Shown piece after piece: positions 38,279 through 48,259 of a DNA stretch of 64,000 nucleotides. The DNA is from Lachnospiraceae bacterium (GTDB lineage Bacteria; Bacillota; Clostridia; Lachnospirales; Lachnospiraceae): the NCBI GenBank assembly GCA_017552985.1, contig JAFZNO010000081.1:62001-126000 (forward strand), in the 5' to 3' direction. How positions within the stretch are numbered: the first letter of the stretch is position 1; each line of letters begins with the position of its first letter. The position numbers were made by a program, and so were the translations under genes. The notes under the pieces are model-generated. The model was not told the DNA's origin and made no database searches. It worked only from the letters and a program-made list of their open reading frames with translations.

Positions 38279-40369
38279 CTATTCTGCCTTTTGAAACGTA
38301 AATGAAAAGATCATCACGGGATTTGCCGCCTGCATCAGATGGTATGCCCCCGCCTGCTTTGCCTTGCTGACGGAAACATTGGTGATTTCCAGATCCTCTA
38401 CAGGAAATTCCTGAACCAGTTCCTGCATCTTTGCAATGCTCTCCAGGCTGATGGCATTCATGACAACGCGCGCGCGCGGATTCTTTTGGTAAATGGCTTC
38501 CAGGATCTCCCGAAGGTTTCCGCGGCTTCCGCCGATAAATACGTGCGTTGGCGCCGGCAATCCCTCCATCCCTTCCGGTGCCATTGCCTCGATGACCCGT
38601 ACCTGATAAGCGCCGAACTTTTCACGATTTCTCCGGATCAAATCCACCGCCTCCGGATTGCACTCGATGGCATAAACCTGAATCCGTGGCGACAAGGCTG
38701 CCATCTCCATCGCAATGGAGCCCGTTCCGCTTCCCACGTCGTACGCCACGGCGTCTTCCGTTAATCTCAGCTTACAGATCGATATTTCACGCACTTCTTC
38801 CTTGGTCATCGGGACTTTCTCACGCAAAAACGCCTCATCTGAAAATCCCGGCGTGATCTGACCGAAGGCCGCGCAAGGCTGCCCTGCATCCGTTCCGGCG
38901 CAAGCACTTTTTCTTGGTACCATAAAACCTGCATACAGCCCTGGCTCCGTGATTTCCATTGCTTCTTTTGCCGTAGGCGTAAAGCACTTTTCCTCCGCAT
39001 AGGAAAGCTGATACCCAAGTTTCAGATCGTAACGTTCGTCAAATCCACGCTCCACGCAGAACGCTCCGATCTCGCGTACGTCCTCCGGACCGGAGGTTAA
39101 AAAGAAAAGCTTTCTCCCCCTTCGCATGGCAAACAAAAGCTCTGCCTTCCATTGGTTTTGTTCCACGCCGTGAGTACTAAGGATCATGGCATCCTGCCAG
39201 CTTTCCCCAAACTTTGCGGCAAGGGCTGAGATCGTCGACGTTCCAGGCAAAAAGCGCACCCTGATTGTATCCATCTTTTCAAGCGCCGCACTCAGCTTTG
39301 CAGCGCCGCTGTAAAATCCCACGTCTCCCGAAAAAAGAATCGTCACATTCTGTTTGCCATTTTCTTTTTCCCGTATGTCATTTAGCCAAGGTACGATATC
39401 CTTCTCCAGATAATAAGGGTATGCGTTCTTCTTCGCGCTAAGGCCTTCCAGCATCCGCTTTGCCCCAAACAAATAATCCGTTTCGGCCAGTCTTTGCTCC
39501 AGGGCTATGGTCCGTTGCTCCCTTGTACCCATGCCAATGCCTGCCAGAACCACGTCAAGGAAAGCCTTTTCGCCTTCCGCATCGCCCTCCTGCAAAGCAA
39601 GCTTTTCAATCTCTTTGCATGTTTCCAAAAAGGAATAGGTTTGATCTGTTTCCGGAATGGGCCTTCGAATGACACAGCACGTGATGCCTGCTTCCTTCGC
39701 CGCTTCCAGCTTCTCGTCAACGCCGCCGACCTTTCCGCTTTCCTTTGTCACCATACAGGTAATGCCATATTGTCGGATCGTCGCCAGATTCATCTCCTTG
39801 GTGAAGGGCCCCTGCATGGCTATGATCTGTTTTCCTTCCAACCCATTTTTCCAACAAAGCTCCATGCTCTCCCTGCCAGGAAGCACGCGAACCACGAGAC
39901 GGGATCTCAGTTCCTCTCTTTGGCAAAAGGCATCCAGCTCCTTGCTTCCCGTCGTCAAAAAAATAGTTCCTTCCATGCTACAAAGCCTTTTTGCGCAAAC
40001 GCTTGCTGAATCAAAATAAATACAGTCCTTTGTCAAGTCTGTTTCTTCCTCCAGATTTCTCTCCAGACGGAAATAGGGAACGCTGCTTCCCTCCATGCTT
40101 TGTCGAATGTTTTTCGTCACTTCCGTCGCATAGGGATGCGTTGCGTCCACAACGGCAAAGAGCGCTTCCGCCTGCAGGAGGTCTTTCATTTCCGTGACGG
40201 AAAGTCTCCCCTGCCTTACGTCGATCTCTTCCCGCACTGCCGTGTCTTGCATAACCTGGGCTCCATATTCCGTGGCAACGCAGACAATCGAAAAAATGCC
40301 TTTTTCAGCAAGCCTTTGCGCCAGTTCACGGCCCTCCGTCGTGCCCGCATAGATCAGCACTTTCCTCAT
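38279..40369 (-). CDS. cbiJET: CbiJ-CbiE-CbiT triple fusion
   Basis: A 696 aa protein with three cobalamin enzymes in one chain. Residues 1 to about 255 are precorrin-6A reductase (start KVLIYAGTTEGRELAQRLAE). About 265-470 is CbiE, a C5 methyltransferase (DVVLAGIGMGTREQRTIALE). About 500-696 is CbiT, a C15 methyltransferase/decarboxylase with the SAM loop AYDVGSGTGSIAMEMA. CbiE-CbiT fusion (CobL) is common; the added CbiJ head is less so. It overlaps cbiH by 4 nt. Confidence 0.93.
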   Translation of the reverse strand: MRKVLIYAGTTEGRELAQRLAEKGIFSIVCVATEYGAQVMQDTAVREEIDVRQGRLSVTEMKDLLQAEALFAVVDATHPYATEVTKNIRQSMEGSSVPYFRLERNLEEETDLTKDCIYFDSASVCAKRLCSMEGTIFLTTGSKELDAFCQREELRSRLVVRVLPGRESMELCWKNGLEGKQIIAMQGPFTKEMNLATIRQYGITCMVTKESGKVGGVDEKLEAAKEAGITCCVIRRPIPETDQTYSFLETCKEIEKLALQEGDAEGEKAFLDVVLAGIGMGTREQRTIALEQRLAETDYLFGAKRMLEGLSAKKNAYPYYLEKDIVPWLNDIREKENGKQNVTILFSGDVGFYSGAAKLSAALEKMDTIRVRFLPGTSTISALAAKFGESWQDAMILSTHGVEQNQWKAELLFAMRRGRKLFFLTSGPEDVREIGAFCVERGFDERYDLKLGYQLSYAEEKCFTPTAKEAMEITEPGLYAGFMVPRKSACAGTDAGQPCAAFGQITPGFSDEAFLREKVPMTKEEVREISICKLRLTEDAVAYDVGSGTGSIAMEMAALSPRIQVYAIECNPEAVDLIRRNREKFGAYQVRVIEAMAPEGMEGLPAPTHVFIGGSRGNLREILEAIYQKNPRARVVMNAISLESIAKMQELVQEFPVEDLEITNVSVSKAKQAGAYHLMQAANPVMIFSFTFQKAE

Positions 40370-41118
40370 ATCGAATACCCCCGCTTCGTGATCAGTTTAC
40401 CGTCTTGCAAAATGGACTGGGAATTTCCCACAAACACCGTGGTAAACATGTCTGCTTCCGTCTCCTTCAATTCCTTCAGCGTCATGACGCGGCTTTCCAT
40501 TCCGTCCCTTCCGATGTTTCGCACGTAGCCACAGGCCCTGTCCGGGCTGGCTCCCGCGTCCAACATGATCTCGCATGCTCTTTTCAAGTAATCCTTTCGC
40601 TTATGACTGGAAGGATTATAAATGGCGATCGCAAAATCTCCCAAGATCGCCGCGCGCAGACGGCTCTCAATCGTCTCCCAGGAAGTCAGCAGATCGCTTA
40701 AGCTGATCACGCAATAATCATGGTTTAAGGGTGCTCCAAGCACCGACGCGCCGCTGTTTGCCGCCGTCACGCCGCCAACGATCTCAATGCTGATTTCCAC
40801 GTCAGAAGTCCCAGAGGCATATTCCGGCAAAAGCTCATACATGGGTGCAGCCATCCCATATACGCCTGCGTCTCCGCTGCACACAAGCGCAACTTGTTTA
40901 CCTTGCGCCGCCAACTCAAAACAAAGCCTGCAACGCTCTATCTCCTGCCGCATGCCCGTCGTCAAGTATTCTTTGTCCGGAAAGCTTGGTTTTAACAGAT
41001 CCGTATAGGTCGTATATCCTACGATCACGTCGCACGTCTCCAAAACGTGCTTCGCCTCCAACGTCATTCCTTCCAATTTTCCTGGCCCAATGCCCACAAC
41101 GTAAATCGTCTGTCTCAT
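40366..41118 (-). CDS. cbiH: precorrin-3B / cobalt-factor III C17-methyltransferase
   Basis: SAM-dependent ring-contracting methyltransferase of the anaerobic pathway. The 250 aa protein begins IYVVGIGPGKLEGMTLEA, has the SAM-site segment VCSGDAGVYGMAAPMYEL, and YNPSSHKRKDYL. ATG at 41118 gives the family-normal start; the frame is open further upstream into the cbiG end but that part is not conserved. Confidence 0.95.
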   Translation of the reverse strand: MRQTIYVVGIGPGKLEGMTLEAKHVLETCDVIVGYTTYTDLLKPSFPDKEYLTTGMRQEIERCRLCFELAAQGKQVALVCSGDAGVYGMAAPMYELLPEYASGTSDVEISIEIVGGVTAANSGASVLGAPLNHDYCVISLSDLLTSWETIESRLRAAILGDFAIAIYNPSSHKRKDYLKRACEIMLDAGASPDRACGYVRNIGRDGMESRVMTLKELKETEADMFTTVFVGNSQSILQDGKLITKRGYSI

Positions 41119-41186
41119 TTGATCTTCCAACCCGCGTTTATAATCTCTACCGTCAATCTTCACGTGCTGCATTCCTTCATCCGTGT

Positions 41187-42248
41187 TCAAAAATGAAGTA
41201 CCGTGATTCTCTTGGCCACTGCCACCGTCATGCCCTGCGACGCCGTCTTCTTTTGAACGAGCTCCCCGCCTGTTCCTGCATGGCAAAGCGCAGCCCTCTC
41301 ACACACGTTCGCCACGCCCGTGGTTTCCCGGACAAACTCAGACTCCGTAAATTCTCCCTGCACCTTCTGAAGTTCACTTGCCGGATATGTTACAAAGGGC
41401 AAGTGATAATATTGCGCCAATTCCCACAGTCCTTCTTCCCTGACCTTCAGATCAATGGAGGCGATGGCACAGGTTTTCTCCAGCCACCCTTCCGGAAGAT
41501 TTTCCGCCAAAAAAGCATTGAATTCTTCAAAGGTCTTTCCCTTCTTGCAGCCAATCCCTACGACGTATTCCTTTGCCACCAGCAAGAGTGACTGACTTAC
41601 GTTAGGATGCCGCGCATGACCTTCCTCCGTAACGATCCGCACGTCTGTCGTCTCAGAAGAAAAAGGCACAAAAACAAGTCCCTCCGGGAGCTCCGCTCCT
41701 TCCGTTCCGCTGCCTTCCGTAATCGCCGCCCGGATTCCGTCTTCCCAAGTGATGGTTACCTTCTCCCCTCGGAGAAGCTTCGCAGAAACCTTCCGGATAC
41801 CGTCCCGGTTTTTAATCTGCAGGCCGTTCTCCATGGCAAATACGTCCACGGAAAACGTTCCTTCCACGTCCGTTGCCGTCGTCAGAACCAGAACGGCTCC
41901 CGTTTTATCCGCAAGCTTCTTTGCGAGCGCATTCGCGCCTCCAACGTGACCGGAGAGAATGGGAATGATAAATCTCCCCTGCTCGTCCATGACAAGCACC
42001 GCGCTGTCGGAAAGCTTGTCCCTCACAAAGGGCGCGATGGCCCGCACTGCGATCCCGCAGGCTCCGATAAACAGAATGGGGAGGTGCTTCTCAAAACACG
42101 CTCCCGTCCATTGCTCCAAAGAAACGTCCGCGCTTCGATACTGCGGGATCATTTCCGTCCATTCTTCAAATGTCTTCCGCGCCAAGGCTTCCCCTTGGGC
42201 AGTAAAGGTACAAACGCGAAGAATCAAACCTGACACCTCCAAAATCAT
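41187..42248 (-). CDS. cbiG: cobalt-precorrin-5A hydrolase
   Basis: Opens the ring-A lactone and releases acetaldehyde. The 353 aa protein has the CbiG N-terminal domain (LPILFIGACGIAVRAIAPFV, SGHVGGANALAKKLADKTGA), a central region, and the C-terminal domain (VVGIGCKKGKTFEEF, IASIDLKVREEGL). It lies between cbiF and cbiH. Confidence 0.95.
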   Translation of the reverse strand: MILEVSGLILRVCTFTAQGEALARKTFEEWTEMIPQYRSADVSLEQWTGACFEKHLPILFIGACGIAVRAIAPFVRDKLSDSAVLVMDEQGRFIIPILSGHVGGANALAKKLADKTGAVLVLTTATDVEGTFSVDVFAMENGLQIKNRDGIRKVSAKLLRGEKVTITWEDGIRAAITEGSGTEGAELPEGLVFVPFSSETTDVRIVTEEGHARHPNVSQSLLLVAKEYVVGIGCKKGKTFEEFNAFLAENLPEGWLEKTCAIASIDLKVREEGLWELAQYYHLPFVTYPASELQKVQGEFTESEFVRETTGVANVCERAALCHAGTGGELVQKKTASQGMTVAVAKRITVLHF

Positions 42249-42268
42249 GAACCGTTATGCACTCATTC

Positions 42269-43027
42269 TTAAACCTTTGCCGGACGGTATTCCGTCGCGA
42301 AATCCGGCGCGTAAAGCCTCGATCTTGCATACCCGCTCTGGGCGATCGCCGGGCCAACCAACACAACGGCAATCTTGTTGATCCCATGCTCTGCCGCCAC
42401 CTTTGGAAGGCTCTCCACGGTACACAGATACCGCTCCTCCTCCGGCCAGGTAGCTTTATACACCAAGGCTACGGGAGTATCCTTAGCATAACCTCCCGCC
42501 ATCAGACGCCGTGATAATTCCTCCAGCATCCCTGCGCTCAGATAAATCGCCATGCTGGCGCCGTGGGCCGCAAAGCTTTCTATGGATTCCTTTTCCGGCA
42601 CGGGCGTCTTGCCAGCCATTCTCGTAATGATCAAAGACTGTGACACCTCCGGCAAGGTATATTCCAGATTTAAGGATGCCGCAGCTCCAAAGCATGCGCT
42701 AACGCCAGGGCAGCTCTCATACGGGATGCCGCGTTCGTCCAATGCATCCATCTGTTCCCTGACGGCCCCGTAAATACTGGGCTCCCCCGTATGAAGGCGA
42801 ACCGTCATCTTCCCGCCTTTTTCAGCCACTTCCATGATTTCCAGAATCTCTTCCAGCGTCAGCTTTGCACTGTTGTGAAGCTCACAATCCGGCTTCGCGT
42901 ACCCAAGCAATTCGGGATTCACCAAGGAACCTGCGTATATGATCACGTCCGCCTTCTCCAAAAGGTTCTTTCCCCGCACCGTGATCAAATCGGCAGCGCC
43001 GCTTCCGGCGCCCACAAAATAAACCAT
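42269..43027 (-). CDS. cbiF: precorrin-4 / cobalt-precorrin-4 C11-methyltransferase
   Basis: SAM-dependent methyltransferase, 252 aa. It starts VYFVGAGSGAADLITVRG (SAM-binding) and has VRLHTGEPSIYGAVREQMD and the PGVSACFGAAASL segment typical of CbiF/CobM. It begins the cbiF-cbiG-cbiH-cbiJET-cbiA block. Confidence 0.96.
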   Translation of the reverse strand: MVYFVGAGSGAADLITVRGKNLLEKADVIIYAGSLVNPELLGYAKPDCELHNSAKLTLEEILEIMEVAEKGGKMTVRLHTGEPSIYGAVREQMDALDERGIPYESCPGVSACFGAAASLNLEYTLPEVSQSLIITRMAGKTPVPEKESIESFAAHGASMAIYLSAGMLEELSRRLMAGGYAKDTPVALVYKATWPEEERYLCTVESLPKVAAEHGINKIAVVLVGPAIAQSGYARSRLYAPDFATEYRPAKV

Positions 43028-43057
43028 TCCCGTCCCTCCGAAATCTATATCACCGCT

Positions 43058-44173
43058 TTACTTATCCTCAAAAGCGAAATGATAATTTAATCCAAGCGCA
43101 TCCCTTACGGTGATAATGTCCTTTTGCACGGCCTCGCCCACGGGAACGCCCTTGTCCTTGCGGAAGAGCCAAACGTCATGCTCCTTTTCACCAGCCGTAT
43201 AGATTCTGCTCTCGCCGGGGGCTTTCTTTGAAGCGCGCAGCGCGCGGCAGATCTCGCCGGCAATTTTCTTAAACTCTTCCCGTCCCATAAATGCCTCGGG
43301 ATCGACCACAAAGAAGAAATGACCCAAGTGATACATTCTGGGCTTTCCGTTGTCATCAACGCCTGACAGTGCCTTCATAAACTCACCGCCCGACAAAGCC
43401 GCGGAAAGGATTTCCACAACCGTCGCGTAGCCATATCCCTTATATCCCGCCATCTCCTCGCCAATGCCGCCGAGGGGCGCCAGGGCTGCCGTTCCCTTCA
43501 CCAGATCCTTTAAGATCTGTGCACTGTCCGTCAAGGCTTCCCCCTGCTCGGAAACCACCATGCCGGCCGGCACGGGCTTTCCTTCTCTCGCATAATATTC
43601 AATCTTTCCACGCTGTACGATGGAAGTCGCGCAGTCCAGACAGAAAGGGAATTCCTCATCCGTCGGGATGGAGAACGTGAGCGGATTCGTTCCAAGCATG
43701 TTTTCCACGCCAAGAGTTGGCGCAATGGAGGGTCTCGCATTGGTACCCGTGATGCCGATCATTCCCGCATCGCTCGCCATGCCGGTCCAGTAGCCCGCGA
43801 TGCCGTAATGGGTGCTGTTGCGGATCGCTCCACCCGCCATGCCGTAGGTTTTCGCCTTTTCGATCAGCTTCTTCATCACGTGATAGCTGGCCACCATGCC
43901 CATGCCGTCATGGGCGTCAGCGACGATTGTCGTTGGCGTCTCCTTGATGATCTCAAGCTCAGTCTTGGGTAAAAGCGTTCCCTTCACGATCCTGTCAATG
44001 TAGATGGGCTTAAAGCGATTGCATCCGTGGCTCTCGATGCCTCTCCTGTCAGACTCCAAAAGGACGTCAGCGCAAATCTTCGCATCCTCCTCCGGGACGC
44101 CATACCCCTTAAAAGCGTCGATCATAAAGTTGTTCATTTGCTCCCACGGTACAAAAGGTCTGGTTTCCGTCAT
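43058..44173 (-). CDS. Ldh-family (malate/L-lactate/ureidoglycolate-type) dehydrogenase
   Basis: NAD(P)-dependent 2-hydroxyacid oxidoreductase of the MDH2 family, 371 aa. It has the substrate-region His in RRGIESHGCNRF, NSTHYGIAGYWTGMA, and the cofactor-region GTNPLTFSIPTDEE. Its substrate cannot be told. It has no known link to cobalamin but sits 30 bases before cbiF. Confidence 0.88.
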   Translation of the reverse strand: MTETRPFVPWEQMNNFMIDAFKGYGVPEEDAKICADVLLESDRRGIESHGCNRFKPIYIDRIVKGTLLPKTELEIIKETPTTIVADAHDGMGMVASYHVMKKLIEKAKTYGMAGGAIRNSTHYGIAGYWTGMASDAGMIGITGTNARPSIAPTLGVENMLGTNPLTFSIPTDEEFPFCLDCATSIVQRGKIEYYAREGKPVPAGMVVSEQGEALTDSAQILKDLVKGTAALAPLGGIGEEMAGYKGYGYATVVEILSAALSGGEFMKALSGVDDNGKPRMYHLGHFFFVVDPEAFMGREEFKKIAGEICRALRASKKAPGESRIYTAGEKEHDVWLFRKDKGVPVGEAVQKDIITVRDALGLNYHFAFEDK

Positions 44174-44203
44174 AGTTACTTCCTCCTGCGTTTTCCATAA
44201 TTA

Positions 44204-45748
44204 TCATTTCAATACGTAGCCGTTTTCCGGCGTCCATTCCAATTTCTTTGGCTTGTCCGTAACTTGAAAGCTTCCAAGAAAATTCGCCCTCAGTTCATCA
44301 TTCCATACTTCCCCGTCATTGGCAAGACGCACGGCGTAAATGGGCTTCTTTTCCTCGTCCAAAACGCTCGGCGTTGCAATGGCCAGATAAACCTCGTATT
44401 CTCCAAGCGGAGCATCCTCCGGCAGAAAAGCACTCACGCAAAAGCTTGTGATTCTCTGGCTGTCCCATTTCGTCGGATCTGAATTCTCAACCCATTCCAT
44501 GAAAGGATAATGATATTTCACGCCATTTCCAACAATCAGCAAACTCAATTCCTTCGGTTTTACCAGATTTGCAAATCCAACGTTCTCCACGTCTGTCTCC
44601 AGAATAAGATTCCACCCCTGCGGCACTTCCTTTGTCATTCTGACGCCTCGCACGACAAACCGATATCCAAAGTGATTCCTTACGTATTCATAACCCGAAC
44701 GACCTTGATATCTTGGATCGCTCCCTTCGTACGTTTCCTGCTTTAAAACGTCCATCGTCTGTTGGTTCCAAGCGCCGTTTAGATACGTAAGATGCGTAAG
44801 AAACGCCTCTTTTTCCAAGTAGGAAACCGTCAATCCGATCTCGTCCATATTATCGCGGGTCACGCCCGCCTCTCCTCCAAAGAGCGTATGCTTTGCCTGA
44901 TTCGAAAGCCACGTAAGCTCTTGGTCTCGATTCACGTAGGTACCAAGATCAGACTCGGAAGCCATATACCCGTCATCATAGATTCCGACGCGATATTCCC
45001 TTTGTCCTGGCGTTGTCACTTGCGCCGCAAGTTCGTTTAAGCCAATGCCGCACCATCCTGCATATTGGCTCGGCGTCCTAACGCTGATGGGAATGGATTC
45101 CGGTAAAACATCCAGCCATTTGTCGATCACTCTGTTAAAGTTTTCCTGCGTGCATGCTTTCGATCCGTGCATCTCACCCCATTTCCCAAAGAGGCCGCAC
45201 TCGACGGAAACCACTGTTTCTCCGTGTCTGCTGATCACTTCACCTAGCTGTTCCTGATGCCGCAGGATCATTTCCAGGCTTGGTTCATAAGTATTTTTCC
45301 CGCTAAACCATGGATCATACGAAAAGCGAAGAATTGCGCAGCGTTGATCCTCCTCCAGCATCTCCAGCGTCTCTTCGAAGCATTTTAAAGCATCCTCCGA
45401 AAGTTCCTTATCGGAGGAATGATGATAGGCACCCGAAAACTCCGCAAGATCCATTCGGAAATGGATCAGCGGATCAGACGTCTCCGGCATGGCATTTCCA
45501 TTCTCCTGAAAATGAACGTAGACGGGGGAATAAAACCCCATGCCTGGATTCTCCACGTAGTCCAGCGTCTCTTCATAGCTGATTTCATCCACGGATTCAA
45601 GCCGTCTGTGATCCTTCACCATATATGCGCTGCCGATTTCCGCGATCATAAGATTCATCCCCACCCATGCAGGAATCAGAATTCTGACCATCCTCCACAG
45701 GATCAACGTTGGAACCAGCCAAATTGGCTTCCCGTACAAAAATTGCAT
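44204..45748 (-). CDS. DUF4832/DUF4874-like protein
   Basis: A 514 aa protein with an N-terminal hydrophobic anchor (about residues 8-45). The DUF4874-like part has ENPGMGFYSPVY and ILRFSYDPWF; the beta-sandwich C-terminal part (about 370-500) resembles DUF4832. Segments such as VVSVECGLFGKWGEMH look like a glycosidase-type barrel. Probably surface exposed. Function unknown; the start has a weak ribosome site. Confidence 0.75.
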   Translation of the reverse strand: MQFLYGKPIWLVPTLILWRMVRILIPAWVGMNLMIAEIGSAYMVKDHRRLESVDEISYEETLDYVENPGMGFYSPVYVHFQENGNAMPETSDPLIHFRMDLAEFSGAYHHSSDKELSEDALKCFEETLEMLEEDQRCAILRFSYDPWFSGKNTYEPSLEMILRHQEQLGEVISRHGETVVSVECGLFGKWGEMHGSKACTQENFNRVIDKWLDVLPESIPISVRTPSQYAGWCGIGLNELAAQVTTPGQREYRVGIYDDGYMASESDLGTYVNRDQELTWLSNQAKHTLFGGEAGVTRDNMDEIGLTVSYLEKEAFLTHLTYLNGAWNQQTMDVLKQETYEGSDPRYQGRSGYEYVRNHFGYRFVVRGVRMTKEVPQGWNLILETDVENVGFANLVKPKELSLLIVGNGVKYHYPFMEWVENSDPTKWDSQRITSFCVSAFLPEDAPLGEYEVYLAIATPSVLDEEKKPIYAVRLANDGEVWNDELRANFLGSFQVTDKPKKLEWTPENGYVLK

Positions 45749-45775
45749 TTACGCATCATCCATTCTCTGTCTAAT

Positions 45776-46909
45776 TTACTTTCCAAACACCATGTCCCGA
45801 AGCCTCGGATGGATCACGCCGTAGGCCATGCCGCAATTCCTCACGTGCATGATATAGACGAAGCTGGTTTTCGATGCCGTATCCATCTGGATGCAGGCAC
45901 CTGCCGCACCGTCCCATCCAAAGACGCCTGCGGGAGCCGTCGAACCGACCATCTCAGGATTTAACAGGATCTGCATGCCGCAGCCGTAACCATAGCCAAC
46001 TCTTCCCATGGTCCTCGCGATGTCGTTCATGGAATCGGAATACAAAAGATTCTGCTTGAATCGCTCCACGGATTCAGGCCTTAAGATCTGGACGCCCTTT
46101 GCCGAAATGCCGCCACATGCAAGGGCATCCGCGAGAATGGCATAATCCTCCGTACAGCTTACAAGTCCTGCGCCGCCGCTCTCATAGCTTTCCGAAAGCT
46201 GATAGTTACAGGTCTGCTCCATGGGCACGATTCCCGTTTCATCGCAAATATATTGCTGGGCGAGTCTCTCAAGCCCCATATTGTCAGGCTTTGCGAAGAA
46301 GGTATTCTTCATGCCAAGGGGCTCCCAGACATTCTTCTTCAGATACTCACCGAAGCTCATTCCCGTGACGACTTCCAACACTGCTGCCGCAACGTCATGG
46401 CTTAAACTGTAGCAAAAATGCGTGCCAGGCTGGAATAATAAGGGAGACTCCGCAAAGGCATCCACGATCTCCCTCGTCGTTGCCATCTGTCCCTTTTCAT
46501 TTAATACGCGGACAATGCCAGGACGATTTAAGTCATAATCCAATCCAGACTGCATGGAAACCAGGTGTCTAACCTTCAGAGGCCATTTTAACGCTTCTTC
46601 CCCGTTCTCCGTTTTAACTTTGACGTCCTTGTATGCCGGAAGATACTTTGCGACCTCATCCTCCAGGGAAAGCTTTCCCTGCTCCACGAGCTGCATGATC
46701 GCCGTCATCGTCTGCACCTTTGTCATGGAAAACATCAGGTACCTTTGATCCGCTGCCACTGGCTGCGTCTTTTCCGTATTGACCGTACCGTTCATATGAC
46801 GGTAGATCTGCTGATGGTCCTGGTAAACAATTAAATCCACCGACGGAATTCCCAGATCCAGTAAGGAATCCAGATATGCCGTCATCTTCTCTGCGTTAAA
46901 TCCACTCAT
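45776..46909 (-). CDS. serine hydrolase, beta-lactamase family (esterase-like)
   Basis: Class C beta-lactamase/DD-peptidase fold, 377 aa. The active-site SxxK is in MFSMTKVQTM (about residue 82), the Tyr motif in CYSLSHDVAA, and the third motif region near FGWDGAAGACIQM. No signal peptide is seen, so it is likely cytoplasmic, more like EstB-type esterases than a secreted beta-lactamase. Confidence 0.88.
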   Translation of the reverse strand: MSGFNAEKMTAYLDSLLDLGIPSVDLIVYQDHQQIYRHMNGTVNTEKTQPVAADQRYLMFSMTKVQTMTAIMQLVEQGKLSLEDEVAKYLPAYKDVKVKTENGEEALKWPLKVRHLVSMQSGLDYDLNRPGIVRVLNEKGQMATTREIVDAFAESPLLFQPGTHFCYSLSHDVAAAVLEVVTGMSFGEYLKKNVWEPLGMKNTFFAKPDNMGLERLAQQYICDETGIVPMEQTCNYQLSESYESGGAGLVSCTEDYAILADALACGGISAKGVQILRPESVERFKQNLLYSDSMNDIARTMGRVGYGYGCGMQILLNPEMVGSTAPAGVFGWDGAAGACIQMDTASKTSFVYIMHVRNCGMAYGVIHPRLRDMVFGK

Positions 46910-46969
46910 GTTTTACTTGCTCCTTTGCCGTTATAAAATGATTATCGTTTTTCATTCCACAAATTCACG

Positions 46970-48235
46970 TCAATAGTAGTAATTCGCCCATTGAAGCAGC
47001 CAGGTGATTACCCATATGGTAATTACGGTCACCATGGCATATGCCACTTTTCGCACGGTGCCCTTACTGCCATCCTTCGTCTTTAGCAAGAATGCACATC
47101 CTAAGCTTCTCAAGGTAATATAAAATCCTTGAGCGATGCCATTCAAAAAGATGCGGAAAAAATGGATGGCAGACATGCTATTATATCCTATGGTGGTCAA
47201 CGTCTTAGTGACCGCGAAGCTCACCGGATAGGAAATCAACAAAATCCCTAAATGAATCAAAACTGCCATAACCAAGTTCCGCTTAGTGTCCAAGGAAAAG
47301 GCTATCAGCAGAATCATGACCACGGCTAAATCTATAAAAACAAGTGCGGCACTGCTAATGGGAATTTCATAAACCAGTCCCGCAATCGCACTGACAATGT
47401 TAGCGACAATGGCATAAATGATACATCTGCCATGCTTCTCATTCTTCTGCTTCATGAAGAAAGCATAAAGAAGACACTCTGCCAAAATGATCAGGAATTC
47501 CATGCCAAGAAACTTCCCAAGGTATCCCAGCCCGACGCCTTGATTTACCTGATAACGCCAAGTTCCCACGTGCAGATAAATTTGCGTTAAGATATTTGCG
47601 ATAAAAAAGATAGGTAAATTACGGACCTGATTCAAACGGAATAAAATCAACAAAAGGCCTTCCATCAAAAGCGTTCCAACCAGATATTTCAGAGCCGTGA
47701 CCACGTAGGTCTTGTCATACTTCCGATATGCCTCCTCATCCTCCGTCAACGTTCCCGCCGCGACGTCGTAAATGCATTGCGCGGAAAACCTTGTCGTGGT
47801 AATCTCGTTGCTGACGAATTCCGTGCCGTCTTCCGTGATCAGCAAAACCTTAAAATGGGATGGCGCGTAATAGTTGAAGCTATATTCCGGATTCGGGCCG
47901 TATCCGTACGGATCAGAAAAACTAAGGAACCCAGACCCGCCTCTGCTAAAACTCAGCTTCCAACCGTTTTGCTCATACGCAAAGACCTTATCCCTTAACT
48001 CTGCCTTAACCCCCGTTAATCCATCATTTCCCGGCTCTTTTTCCGGTCTCCCACCCTCCTTTGTCAGCAGGGCAATACAATAAAACTGTCCCGGCGCATT
48101 CTTAAGAGTGACGGATACGTTAGGTTTCGGCCCAATGTCAGCAAAGACAGTAACTGCCGCGCTGACTGCCAGACTGCAAACTAAAAAACACCAAACAAAA
48201 AACTTACCCCAAACCCTTTTTCCCCTCTTGTTCAC
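46970..48235 (-). CDS. membrane protein with N-terminal signal sequence, unknown function
   Basis: A 421 aa protein: signal peptide (about residues 10-32, ending AVTVFADIGPKP), an extracellular beta-rich domain (about 33-175, with an ADIGPKP-PNVSVTLKN start), then about eight membrane segments. I recall similar ADIGPKPS-type proteins in Clostridia, but no function is known to me. Confidence 0.75.
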   Translation of the reverse strand: MNKRGKRVWGKFFVWCFLVCSLAVSAAVTVFADIGPKPNVSVTLKNAPGQFYCIALLTKEGGRPEKEPGNDGLTGVKAELRDKVFAYEQNGWKLSFSRGGSGFLSFSDPYGYGPNPEYSFNYYAPSHFKVLLITEDGTEFVSNEITTTRFSAQCIYDVAAGTLTEDEEAYRKYDKTYVVTALKYLVGTLLMEGLLLILFRLNQVRNLPIFFIANILTQIYLHVGTWRYQVNQGVGLGYLGKFLGMEFLIILAECLLYAFFMKQKNEKHGRCIIYAIVANIVSAIAGLVYEIPISSAALVFIDLAVVMILLIAFSLDTKRNLVMAVLIHLGILLISYPVSFAVTKTLTTIGYNSMSAIHFFRIFLNGIAQGFYITLRSLGCAFLLKTKDGSKGTVRKVAYAMVTVITIWVITWLLQWANYYY

Positions 48236-48259
48236 ATAACACCTCCCGATGTCTTAAAC

